From: Desmodesmus armatus | Taxonomy: Eukaryota; Chlorophyta; Chlorophyceae; Sphaeropleales; Scenedesmaceae | DNA length: 64,000 nt | Reading direction: 5' to 3' | Assembly (NCBI GenBank): GCA_007449985.2 | Contig: VIIQ02000296.1 | Coordinates: forward strand, 1-64,000 | In this document: positions 1 through 12,700 of the stretch, piece after piece | Position numbering within the stretch: position 1 is the first letter of the stretch | How the letters are laid out: every line of letters starts with the position of its first letter | Made by a program: the position numbers and the translations under genes | The notes under the pieces: model-generated | Database searches by the model: none | Told to the model about the DNA's origin: nothing | What the model saw: only the letters and a program-made list of their open reading frames with translations

Positions 1-763
1 GCGCTGCTTGCCAGGTGCTTGCGAGGCTGGCAGCTGGCATGACCGGTTCTGTCGGTGCAGCCACTGCTGCGCCCACAGCTGTTGCTGCGCGCACAAAGAA
101 TCCCTCCAGAACCCAAAGTGTGGCCACAAGTGGTGTCACCTGCTCTTAGTGTTGGCCAGACAGCAGGGGCTTGATGGGGTTCAGCCTTAGCTAGCCCCAG
201 TCGATGCTGGGCTGCCCAGACAGCAACCAAACATCACCAGCACCCTGGACTGAGCTGAGTCCCGAGGAGGGCTCCTAGTGGTGCCTGGCGGCTGGGGCCC
301 GACGGGTTGACTTCTGCTGTGCTCGCTGTATGTAGCGTAGCAGGTTCTTGTCGTCCCTGCTGCTGCCTCTAGCTTGTTCAGCATGCTGCCGCGGCCGAGC
401 CGCATAGCTCATCCCTGCAGCACAGCAACACACGCACAGGACAGAATTGCTTGCATGTGACTGGCATGTGCGCCACATGCTAGCTACACATGCATGCTCC
501 TGCCACTCTTGTCCCATACATAAACACCGCTTCATCAACTTGTGTTCTGGACCCCACATTAATAGTCTGGCAGTCATATTGATGCAGCTGATGTCGACAC
601 ACGGCCCATCTTGGCTTTGCTCCTTCACACACCACATAACACAAACGGTTGACTGTCCAGACTGTCAGTGTACAGCTCTCACATGTCTGTAACTTGCGCT
701 GCAACCGTTTGAATCAGGTGTGTCAGCTGGAATGCTTTGTTTGTCACGCTCTTGCACACCTAC
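1..763. other. 3' end of the kinase gene, terminal exon unresolved
   Basis: On the minus strand around 275-416 a stretch after a TGCAG acceptor reads LGRGSMLNKLEAAAG in one frame and DDKNLLRYIQRAQQKS in another. Both resemble the end of FUSED/TIO proteins but are not in one frame, so the terminal exon cannot be fixed. No other gene is visible here. Confidence 0.3.
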
Positions 764-3700
764 CTTGTGTCCCGATGTGCGCACATGTTGCCGATCGTGA
801 ACAGTGCAATCTTCGCAGGCGAGCTGCCTTCGCTGCTGCCTGTGCTGCCTGTGCTGCATCGCCGTTGAAGTCCGACTCATGACTGTGCGGAGCAGCGCTG
901 GCAGTGCTCCGGTCTGCGCGACAGCAAGCGGTTAAAGCGACACAGCATTGTGGGCAACACATGCAGAAAGATGTGGATTGTACGGATACAAGGACAGAAC
1001 TGGTAGCACGGGGACACTCTCCTGCTAGCAATCACGAACACAGCAGGCCCGGACCTCTCTGACTGTCAGTCACAAGCACCCGTCCCACCTATACGTACCC
1101 ACCCCGACAAGGCGCTGGACACACCTTGATGATTTCTGGACACAGCTGCCCGCTGTTGCGCACGAGGTTGCCCAGGGCACCCGCCGCATTTGCACGGGTC
1201 TTCTCTTCGTCATCCGAAAGCAGCTTGACCAAAGGGCCCACCGCCGGCCGCAGCGCGTCGTAGAGCGTTGGGTTGTGGAAGCCCGCATTGCCGATGGCGA
1301 AGCACGCAAACTTCCTGCGAGCACAGCAGAGGCACGAGTGTGTCACGGCATGCTATGCGGCATGTGGGGCTGAAAGATGCATATGTGGCCGGCATTTCAG
1401 CAGCACACTACGGCTGCACATGACAGTCACACACGAGCAACATACATTGTGGTGCGCACCGGCACACAGCTAGACAGCGTGTTTGCATGTACCCAAGTAA
1501 CACACGAGCCACAGGTCCAGGTAGCGAGCTGGTGATCTAAGGAGGTCTGCACTGGCACGTAGCAGGCAGGCAGAACAGCACCAGCCTTACCTTGCGCCCT
1601 TGTCCGAGTCCGAGCAGAGCTGTATAAGGGGCGGCAGCACCCCTGCCTTCTGCAGCACTGTGTAGAAGAAGCCGCTGTGGCGGCACATGTTGCCTACAAG
1701 GTTGGCTGTGCGTGCACGCACCCCTGCACCCACAAGCAGTGATGCAGCCACAACAAGGATAGGTTGAGACAAGTGTGGCATTCCAAATCAAATGCCAATC
1801 CTCCTGAAAAAAAGCCGCTGCGGCGGCACATGTTTCCTACAAGGTCGGCTGTGCGCACACACACGCCCGCATATACAAGCACCGATGCAGCTGTTGCACA
1901 ACGTGACCCCCAACACAGTGCTGGCCGCTTTGAGTCTGCACGCTCAACACCTCATCTACCAAAACAGCGGCCCTGTTCATGCCCCCCACGCCTCGTCGGC
2001 GCTTGCTCCACCACCCACCCACCCACCTGCATCCGTGTGCTCCAGCAACTGCCGTATGATGGGCAGCAGGTTGCTTTTCAGCAGCGGCTGGTACATGTGG
2101 CACGCCCCGCCAGACGGCTGCACACGGTGTCCATACAACACCCTACAAAACCTGAACCCCACAATCAGAACCCATCGTCCCGCCCACCCACCTGCGTCTG
2201 TGTGCTCCAGCAACTGCCGTATGATGGGTAGCAGGTTGCTTTTCAGCAGTGGTTCGTACATGTTGCACGCCCCGCCCGACGGCTGTACGCGCGCCAGCTG
2301 GCTGACAATGGTCAGGGCGTCGATCAGCAGGGGGGAGGGGTTGCTGGGCCGCAGCAGGCGGTGGACCAAAGCAGGGCTCAAGCCGCCACCCTGCACGCAC
2401 GACACACGCATGCACACGTGTGATGCCGTCACCACGCCAATGTGTGATTATATGTGGTGCCTTGCAGCCACCAGCACGTCCTGGCGCTGTCCACGTCACT
2501 CAGTACCCCAAACTGCCCCAAACTGCACACAGTGCATCCCCCACCCAGCTTTACATACTGCATCGCAAATGCCTTCTGTGCTGTCGTGATGACCCTGCAC
2601 ACACTGAGTCACTTTCTTCAAAACCCCAACACAATGCATCCCGCACCCACCTGCACATACTGCACCGCAAACGCCTCCTGTGCTGTTGTGATGAGCCGGC
2701 TGACAAAGCTGACAGGCAGCAGCAGGTGCCGCGGCTCCAGCTGCTCCAGGCAGGCCAGCACCAGGCCCAGCGAGTTGTCCTGCTGCAAAACCTCCAGGTA
2801 ACTGGAGGCAGGTGGTGCATCTGCAGGCAGAGAGCACACACACGCACAAACACAACATGTGAGAGTATGTGAGAGTGCAGATGTCTAGCTAGGTGAGATT
2901 ATAATCATGTGAGTTGAGATGAGGTGGCGGATGGGAGGGAGCCACGCCAGCACCAGGCCCAGCGAGTTGTCCTGCTGCAGCACCTCCAGATAGCTAAAGG
3001 CAGGAGGTGCGTCTGCAACATCACCCACACAGCGTCATGAGTGAGAGTGCAGGTGTTTAGTAAGTACAAAAGGGATTATGGCCGCAACGGCATTCTTGGA
3101 TCTGGCAGCTGGCATGCTGGGACACAGTGTGAAAAAATATTGTAAAGGTGTGATGACAGAGCCCCACACCAAAGGAAGAAAGCAGAGGGTGCATGTCAAA
3201 GACTGCATGTGGACACTCACTGGGCACGCTGAGTGGGACCAGCAGCAGCTCTGTTATGCTTGACACCAGGCGCCCCAAGCCGTCACGGCCACCACCATAC
3301 TTGGAGGGCCAGACCTGCAACACAAGGCACGCCACATCACAACGCAGCACGGCGTAACACTTGCAAGCCCGACTTGTCCATGCTGGTTTCTGCCACTCAA
3401 GCATCAGAACCAGCGAACTTCAGCTGCTGTTCAACCTCCAGCCTCCAGCACACTCAACTTGGCAAAACCCGTGCTTCTCCAGCTACACTCACAAATCGCC
3501 CATCCACACACCCTGGCACACCCACTGTCGTGCAAAACAAGCTGACTGATTAGCAATGGCTCACAGCTTCAGCCCTGGTAGCCCCTGCAGCCCCCCCCCC
3601 CTGGCACTCACCTGCAGAGCTGCTATGTGGCGTTCATGCAACAGGCCCATCAACGCGCCCAGCAGCCCACTACCCAGCGGCCGCGGCGACATGCGCTGCT

Positions 3701-6700
3701 GCTGCTGTGCTGCACTGCCGCCCACCGGCTGCAGCAGCAGCGTCGCCCCGTGGCAGTCTGGCGCTGACAGATGGCGAAGGCACTCCAGCAGCGCCAGCAC
3801 ACCTGCACCACAGTTACAGTACAGCACCACAGTTCAGTACAGTCCAAGAAAATGCAATTCAGTACAGTACAGCATCATAGTTCAGTCGGAACACAGTAAG
3901 GCACAGATCGCTTCAGCAAGATGGTGGAACAGGCTCATATGCAATCCTGACTCTGACCGCGCAAACTGATCACGGGGATCCATTCTGCCTAGCAAGCCCA
4001 CACCAGGGCGCCAACCGGCGCCAGACGCTTAGAATTTAGTTGTGTGCGTCAGCTTCTGTTGTCTGCGGTCCGACATAAGATAATGTGCAACAACCAAACC
4101 GCAAAATCAAAAACTCCTGCCGGCCAGACTGGCGTACTCACCTGTTGGGGACAGCTCCAGTGCAGGGCTGTCCCGACCGCTGGTGGCTGTGGCCACAACT
4201 GCTGACACCAGCCCCGCCTGCTGCACCTCGAGGCTGGCTGCGCTGCTTCCACCAAATGCAAGCAGCGCTGCCACTAAGGCCACCGGACCGTCCAACAGCC
4301 CAGCCCTGCAGAGCAACGAGAAAAAGAAGCACCACCACAGGCGTCAGCAGGGCATGCTGTCACAGGCACAGCGAGAAAAACCTGGACATTTTTGCGTTGC
4401 TGGCATTGGCCCTTGCGCCTAATCAAGGACCAGGATGGTCCCCTCGAACAAACAGGCAGGTTTGCTTTTCTCCTTTGGCCTCTGGCTCCCTTTGAGTTGC
4501 TCAGTGATTTTCGCTGAGCCAATTACTGAAATCGTAGCTGTAATTGTGTTGGAACCCAAGGCTCTTCCTTCACCCACGTTGGTGTTGCCTCTTTACTTGT
4601 TCAGCTGTAATGTTCAGATCTTCACGCACAGCCCGCCCTTCATCAAGCTATGCCTCACCTGCAGGCGACACCCTCTACAGCCTCCAGCATAGGAGGTCCA
4701 TTCGCACCCAGCCGATACTTGAACAGCCGCAGCAGCGCAGCCAGCTTGTCCCCGCTCACGAGTTGCATCGGGGGCACAGCCAGCTGCTGGCACCAGGCCG
4801 CACCCAGCTGCTGCTGCAGCGCCGTGCTGGTGGCGCCGCCGGCTAGGAGGTACACAGAGAGGTAGGCAGCGATGGCTGCTGCTGCCGCGAAGGGCAGCCG
4901 CACGTCCGAGGCATTGTGGTGCAGGAGGGCTGCATGGAATACAGTCACCACAGGGCCACACACAGTCTGAGCGGAACCGATTTGAGGTTGGGTTGAGCAG
5001 GATGGGAGGGATTGATGGGGGTCGTGGGTGCAGGAGGGCTGCAGCATATCGGAGTGAGTCCACCGGCAAAAGGCAGAATTGATGAGGTGGGTACGTTGGT
5101 GGAGGTGTGGGGTGGGTTGTCATGGAGGCCAAACGTTCTGTTACAACGCATCCGAGTGCTGCTTGGGCAGCATGAGTAACATGGCCACCATCAGCAGTGG
5201 GCGGTGTGTGAAGTCCTAAGGCGGGCCCAGCATAGGAAATGCGAGGATTCAGTGGTGAACATCTCGGCATCCACAAGCACAACCCCGGTACCTGACAGCC
5301 TCTCGATGACGCCGTCTGTCGCCTTGGACGGCCGGATCACCTGCAGCGCCGCCGCCAGCTGCTTCCGCCGCATGCGCAGCGCCTGCTCGTGCCATTGATC
5401 ATGCTGCGGCGGCTGCTGTTGCTGCTGCTGCCCCTGCCCCTGCTTCCTATCGCTGCCAGACTGCCGCACAGCGTCCGCTGCGGCGGCTGCTGCTGCCGCC
5501 GCTGCTGCAGGGCTGCCTGCAAGAGGCAGGCCAGACGCGAGTGCGTCTGCTGCTGCTGCCACACCAGACACCACCTCGGCCAGTACGAGCAGCGCGAGCG
5601 TGGCTGTGCTGTTGCCGCTGGTGCATGCTGAGCGAAGGAGGACGTCTGGTAAGCCTGTCGTGACTGCCGCCTCGCACAGGTGCGGGCAGCAGCGGCAGCA
5701 ATGCAAAAGCACCTGCAGCGCAAAACATTGGCAGTTAGTTAGAGCCAGGGTTGGGACCTTGTCCCCCATACCTGCACTGTAGTGTCATGTTGCAGGACCG
5801 GCTCTCAAGGGCGAAGTGACCACAAGGGAGCCATCGGTTTGGGACCCAAGCAGTGCAACATCCCGCGCATGCTCTCTGCACAACAAAGCTGGAGCGACTC
5901 GCTTCAAGCAGCTAGCACGCACGCAGGTCGTATGGTTACTAGCCAAGGAGCGAAAGGTACGCTGTGGCACCACCTTCTCACCAGAAGTGCTGCTGCATCC
6001 TGTTGTGCACACCGGTCCCTCAGCGCCTTCACACAAGCTTGCGACGCTGCTAAGCTGGTTCCGGCAGCAGCACGCACAGACTGCACACAGCACAGCACAA
6101 CACCAGAAAGCACAGAGCGGAGCCGCTCATTTTGCGTCACTGTCAAGCTGAACCTCATACCAGACGCAGCTGCGCCTGTGTCGCTGCACGGAACCGGTCA
6201 TTTCCTGCATGCTCTTTGCAACTCCCTGCACAAGCCTAGCATGACCAACCCCATCACACCAAGCTACTGTCCAGGCATCCACCGCGCTGCCATGCAACGG
6301 CTGCACAGCCACAAGTCACATGTAGTGATAAGCCTTGGAGTCAGCCCTCAGTCGTCTGCAGATCCCTTCACAACATTACCAGCCAGAACAAACAAAGTAC
6401 CGTACTCACCTCTAGCAAACTGGTATCACCGTCCACGCCATGATCCGCAGCATCGTTCAGCTTTGCTGTCAGCATCTGCGCCAGAGGGAAATGGTCCGCA
6501 ACGTCCGCCGCGTTGCTGCTGCCGGTCCCCGCATGCACCATTGCCGCCAGCACGTCTACCACGGCATCTGCAGCAGCAGCGGCTGCAGTGCCGGCGGCTG
6601 CTGCTGATGCGTCGGCCAGGCAGCAGCACAGCTGCGGCACCAGTGGCGGCGCCTGCAGCACCCGATGGAAGACATCCTCTGCCTGCCGGAGCGCAGGTCC

Positions 6701-9700
6701 ACGCACCTGCATGCATTTTCAAACCCCATCACACATGGCGATTGTTGCGATGGGATTCTGACTGAAACAGTAGAGCTGGGCGATCCCGCAGGTAGCGAGA
6801 GGCTCATGGGGAACTAGCAAGGAACCCGGCAACTTCACGTGCACGTGCACATGCCTATTGCCCCTGTGGCATTGAGCCCGACGAGCATGTGCCAGCCGTA
6901 CACAAAGGCCGCGCCCCTGTTATGCAACCATGGGTGCGCTCATGGTGACCATCCACAGACACTACAGAGCAGCAGTCAACCACGAAAGAAACCCAACACG
7001 GCTCGCACCTTGCAGCTGATGCATTGCTGCGCCCGGCTGCATATGTCCGCCAGCCACCCCGCCGCTGCTGCCACCACCTGCCACCAGCTGCTGCTGCCGC
7101 TGCCCTCACCCCCTTGCCCTGCTGCTGCCTTCGACACCCCGCCAGCACCAGCTCCGCCCGCTGCTGCTCCCAGGGCCAAGCCCTCCTTGGCTGCCGACAG
7201 CAGGCAGAAGCACTGGTGAAGCGAGCCGTCAAACACGACAGCAGCATAGCCGGCCTGGGCTTTCTGCCTGGCGACGCCGGCCTCGGCAGCACGCATGGCA
7301 GCAATGGCAGCAGTGGCGGCGGCTGCCACGGGGCTGCTGCCGCTGCTGCAGGCGAGGTCCATGACTGTCACTATGGCCTCCTGCGGACGCCAGCAAAAGG
7401 GGACCGGCACAGAACCATGGGACATGGGCAAGACGATAGCCACGCTACACGCAACTGCTGCTGAAGCTACCCAGACCAACTCTGAATGAGTCAGGGTCTC
7501 AATCGTCATTGACGCCAGCACGGGGTCTCACCACGTAATCTACACGCTAGCTGGCATTCTTGAATCCACGTCCCCGCACAGGCAGGGAGTGTCAGAGAGA
7601 GAGTGCAGCAAAAGCACTTGGCAAAGACGGTTGGTTCTCTCTGAACAATGAATGAATGATGAATGAATGAACACAACCGCAACCCACCTGGAGGTCTGTA
7701 GCTTCAGGCATCCCCTCAGCATGGCCCAGCAGAGCCCCAGCCGCCTGCAGCAGCCACGGCAGCTGCCCGCAGCTGAGCCACGCCTGCAGCCGACTGCTGG
7801 TGCCGTCCGCCTGCGGGGGACACAACGCCTGCCACACGGAAAGCGCAATACAAACACAACCAATACCAGGGTGAGGCAGGGCCAGGGAAAGCGCAACACA
7901 AACACAACCAATACCAGGGTGAGGCAGGGCCAGGGAAAGCGCAACACAAACACAACCAATACCAGGGTGAGGCAGGGCCAGGGAAAGCGCAACACAAACA
8001 CAACCAATACCAGGGTGAGGCAGGGCCAGGGAAAGCGCAACACAAACACAACCAATACCAGGGTGAGGCAGGGCCAGGGAAAGCACAACTGCTGTCCCGC
8101 CCCAGCCGTGTCTGCGTTAAGCCACAAACACTCAGGCTTATGACCAAAAAAAGCTCAGCCTCAGCAGCATAGCACCAACTTTTGTGAAAGGCTTGCAGTC
8201 TCCTTGGCCATGGGGATTGGAAGGTTGCTGACGTGTCTCCCACATGCTTCCTGCCCCAAAGGTCTGCAGTCGCCAGGTTAATTGACCAAGGGTCGACAGC
8301 ACTTGTCAGAACAATTCCAAAGAGCCGGGCATGACTCCCTACAGCCCGCCCTGCAGGGCACCCTGTCCCTCTCCGTGCGTGTGTGGCAGTCCCCTCCCCT
8401 TACCTGCACGATGGTTGGCACGGTCTGCCCGTCAGACAGCACTGCTGCCGCCTCTTTGCTGCCCAGCCTGCCGCCCTGCACCAGCGCAAGCAGCGCCTTG
8501 AGCCCCGGGTGCTGCTCGACGTCCACCAGCATAAGCTGCTGCTGCTGCTGCTGACGTTGCTGCTGCGCAGTGGGGGTACCCTGCCTCTGCTGCTGCTGCT
8601 GCTGCTGTTGGTCCTGCAACGGCCCCAACCGGCTGCTGGTCCTTGTGCTGCTGGGCGGCGTGTGCATCTGCTGCTGCTGGTGGTTGCCGGAGCTGCTGTT
8701 GCTCTGTAGCAGCGTCCCGTTTGCTTGCTGCTCCTGCTGCTGGTTGATGCCTGGATTGTAGTACAAATGAAAGCAGCAAGGCAAGGGACGACAAGTTGCA
8801 CAGCATATCAGTGTGATGGTGCAGAGTGACGTTCAACTGCTGTCACGGGGTGGCCTGGTTGTGTCTGCATGTATGTATGCATACCATTACGCCCCTGCAC
8901 ACATCGCGTCCATGTGACCATGATGCTGCAAGCAAAAGAGCAAGACAACCCACATGGACAGGACAATGGCCGCAAATGATGCATCAACAAAAGACACCCG
9001 CTGCGCATGCCAAAGTGGCCTGCCATAACGTATGCTATGGCCCCCAACCAGGCAAGCTGGAATGGCTGCTACAACAAAACAAGACCGTACCACACCGTGA
9101 CATACAACGAAACATTGCGCGAAGGCCGCCACAACCCGCCGCACCCACCCCACCATGCAAGATCATGCCTCACTGCACTGCACCGCACCCCACCGCGTCG
9201 CACCTGCTGTGACTCCCGGCACGCGCCGGTTGGCTGCCGCAGGCTGCTGCCGCGTTGCTGCTGGCGTCTGTGCTGCTTGTGGGGGAGGAGTGGCCGGATG
9301 CGACGCACCGCCGCCTGCTGCTGCCCGTCCGGCCCTGTTGGGTGTGTTGCTGCGCTGTGCTGCCGCCAGCACTGCGCCCGCCACTGCTCCTCCCTCACCC
9401 TGAAGCGCCACCACAGCAATAGCAGCACACAACAGCAACAGTGGCAGCAGCCGAGCATGCCCCGTCAGCACAGTAACATGCAACTTGGCTGCGACCACAG
9501 TCCAGCACTGTTCAGCATGCATGTGCATGCGTGCGCCAGTGGCGCAACCTTTGCTGCATCCAGTACCAGCAGCGCTTACACACACACACATGCAATGCGC
9601 CTTGCTGCCTCCTTGTCTGAGATCTGTGCTGCTATGCAGTAGCCTAGCTTCGCCTCCAAATCTAAAGTGCTGGGCATGGTGCCACAGGCAACCGGTGCCG

Positions 9701-12700
9701 CCTGGTGACAGCCCCACGATCGCTGGTTGACAGTGCTACACATGCCAGCACAGAGCCACGTGGTCTCGCACGAAGGATGCGATCCACTACTTTCATCTGA
9801 TTTTTTTGTAAGCACTCCTGATAGAACATAAGCAGCTCATTTGCCAGCCCCGGCCGACTGCGCACGCAGCTCCCCGCCGCACCTTCCAGCCCCTGCTGCT
9901 GTCCGCAAGCTCCATGGCATCTGCCAGTGCTTTCTCGCGTGTCAGCCGCTCCGTATCTGTCTCCCGTACAAACGGATGGTCCAGGAGATCGGGCCAGCCC
10001 AGCCTGCACCACAAGCAACACCAGCAGCAGTGAGCAGCGCAAGCGTTGCAGGCTTCAACGGTGGACTCACAGCAGTAGTACTAGCTTGTTGATTGCTTGT
10101 ACGGTGGTTTTCCAATTATTAGCACAAGCTTGGTGACTGCACGTGTCCCTGCTCACTGTCCACAATCACAGCACACAGTGCAGACTGTGCATGGCTGCGC
10201 GGTTGAACGAATGTTGCCGCCCATGGCTCGAGAAAACCTCTCTAGCTGTCTGCACAGAGATCTGCACTGCACTGCACTGCTTTGTACTGCACTGTGTTGT
10301 GCTGTTTGAAAGCCTGCACCATGGAAGACACTCCTTGCGCAGCCACAATCCCAGCACACACACCTGTCATTGGGCTTCTTGTTGAGCAATCCCTTGAGGA
10401 AGGACTTGAACTCCGGGCCAATGTTTGAGGGGAACTTGACCGGATCCTTCACGATATGGTGTATGAGGCTGTAGATGCTGTTGGTGTAGAAGGGCGGCTG
10501 ACCCACGTACAGCTCATACAGGATGACACCCAGCGACCACAGGTCCACCTAAGCGTCAAGAGAGACATGCATGAGAGTCGCGATGTGTCAGAGGATTGAG
10601 ATGGAGGGGAGGGGGGATGTAGGGCGGCGGGCTGCAGATGTTGTTGGTGTAGAGGGGCGGCTGACCTACATACAGCTCATACAGGATGACACCCAGCGAC
10701 CACAGGTCCACCTACAAGAGGTGACATGCATGAGAGTTGCGGTGCGTCGAAGAGACTGAGATGGACGCAAGGGGTGATGACGGGGGGGGGGGGGGGGGGG
10801 TGAATGCTGTTGGTAAAAAAGGGCGGCTGTCGTACGTACAGCTCCTACAGGATGACACCCAGCGACCACAGGTCCACCTGAGCATAAAGAGAGACATGCA
10901 CGAGGGTTGGGACAGTAAGAGATCAGGGGGTGGGAGGGGATAATGAGTGACACAGTGAGCCCGAATGGAGTGCAGGTACACAACCCATCCCACCCCCACC
11001 CCCCAAATCAGGCAGGTCTGCAAGTCTGCAATCCCCTGCCTACCCGGTCCCTGCAAGACCGGGAAACAAAGTTGGTGCCAGCAGCTGCACCCCTGCAACC
11101 CCCGTGTGGGTTTAGGGCTGCTCTGGCACCAACTCAGAACTCCCCTCCACACACACACATATACACCCTCACCCGCATTGGCGACTTGGAACTTCCGGTG
11201 TGCCCAGCAACCGCATCCCCCCAAGAAAAGACAGGCACCAGCTGCACCCACCGTGTGGTTGTAGGGCTGCTCCTGCACCAGCTCAGGGGCCCCTGCCACT
11301 GGCTCCCCACCTTGGGTCGGTAGCAGTCTGGCACATCTGTAGTCCCCCCAAAACCCCCACCCCCCAAAGTAAGAGAGGCAGCAGCTGCACCCACCGTGTG
11401 GTTGTAGGGCTGCTCCTGCACCAGCTCAGGGGCCATGTACAGCGGCGTGCCCTTGATACTGGTGAGCACCATGGTGTTGGTGCTCATGGCACGAGCAAAG
11501 CCAAAGTCACAGAGCTTTACGGTGCCGCCCGCACCAATGAGGATGTTCTGGGGCTTCATGTCCCGATGGATGATGCGGTTGCTGCAGCAGCAGGGGGATG
11601 CAGAGTGGAGGGCATGGGGAGGAGCACACACAAGAAACCTGAGAGACTGCGGTGAAGGAGGGGTGCTGTTAGCATGCTGGGTTTGTGCCGAGGACCCTTT
11701 CCCAACACACTGTACTGTGATCAACTTTGCATGCAAGTCGCGTTGTCCTACACTGCACTGCACTGCACTGCACTGCACTGCACTGCACTGTACTGCACCG
11801 CACTGCGCTGCACTGACTGCCCCGCCCCGCCCCGCCCCGTCCCAGCCCTCGCCCCGCACTGCACCGTTGCCCGTGAGCCCCCAGCTTCAATTGGGGCAAA
11901 TGGCGGCTGTAGGTGCAGCTGCAGCTGTGCTGCTGCAGTGCCGCCACCTGTGCCAGGAGTGGAGTGCTTACACCAACTGCTTTGCCACACTCTGCACCAC
12001 TTCCTGTACCGTGCTGTATCATACTGTACTGTACACACCTGTGCAGGTAGTGCAGTGCGCGCACAAGCTGCTTTGCCACACTCTGCACCACGTCCTCCGG
12101 CAGGCACTGGTCATCCTCCAGGATCTCAAAAAGCTCCCCTTGGGCAAACTCTGCACACGGTGCAACACACACAAGAGAGCGGGTGACAGCACCATCAGAC
12201 AGACGAACATTGGGGGTATGTGTGGAGGCATCTAGGCAGCCATGCAGTGATGGAGGCGATGGATTGATCCACACACCCAAAGACAGCAAGCAGGCATAGC
12301 CCTGCACGAGCAGCCATGCCGTGTGGAAGGTTCTTGCAGCAGCACCATCTGCCGCTGCCAGCGGTCTTGCTCTCGGCTGCTGCTGATGTTGCGTGGGCAT
12401 GCCCCGAGAGTCATATCAAATGGGGATGGGTGCTGCTGCGCTGCTGTGCTTGGGCGCCCACTTTTGTGCTGGCTGTTCTGCTGCAGCAGCACACCTGTGA
12501 CCACACAGAAGTCTGTCTTGGTCTCAAACGCGTCCAACATCTGGATGATGTTCTCGTGCTTGAGCTGCCGCAGGATCTCGATCTCTTGCCGCAGGTTCCG
12601 GATATCCTTTTCTGACTTGCCATGCTTCACTATGAACTTCATGGCTGTGATCTGTCCCGTGCATCGCCGCCGGCCCTTGTACACCTGGAGTTTCAGTACA

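Noticed and set aside
744..1031. 95-codon minus frame with Ala-rich centre
   Set aside because: Wrong frame relative to both readable halves of the kinase ARM exon (764-913).
2027..2124. Treating the repeated HTDAG segment as an extra ARM-repeat exon
   Set aside because: The phases do not fit the preceding exon, and it lies in an intron as a 3'-edge copy like the other echoes.
7838..8087. Possible CRISPR array
   Set aside because: Units are contiguous identical 48-mers without unique spacers, in a eukaryotic intron.
7540..8243. Long frames on both strands encoding 16-residue tandem repeats
   Set aside because: They are a by-product of the 48-bp minisatellite, whose length keeps several frames open; no conserved residues or splice logic.
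11669..12400. 243-codon minus-strand frame across kinase introns
   Set aside because: It runs through a CACTG repeat and the true kinase exons in the wrong frame; only 12039-12150 within it is real coding sequence.
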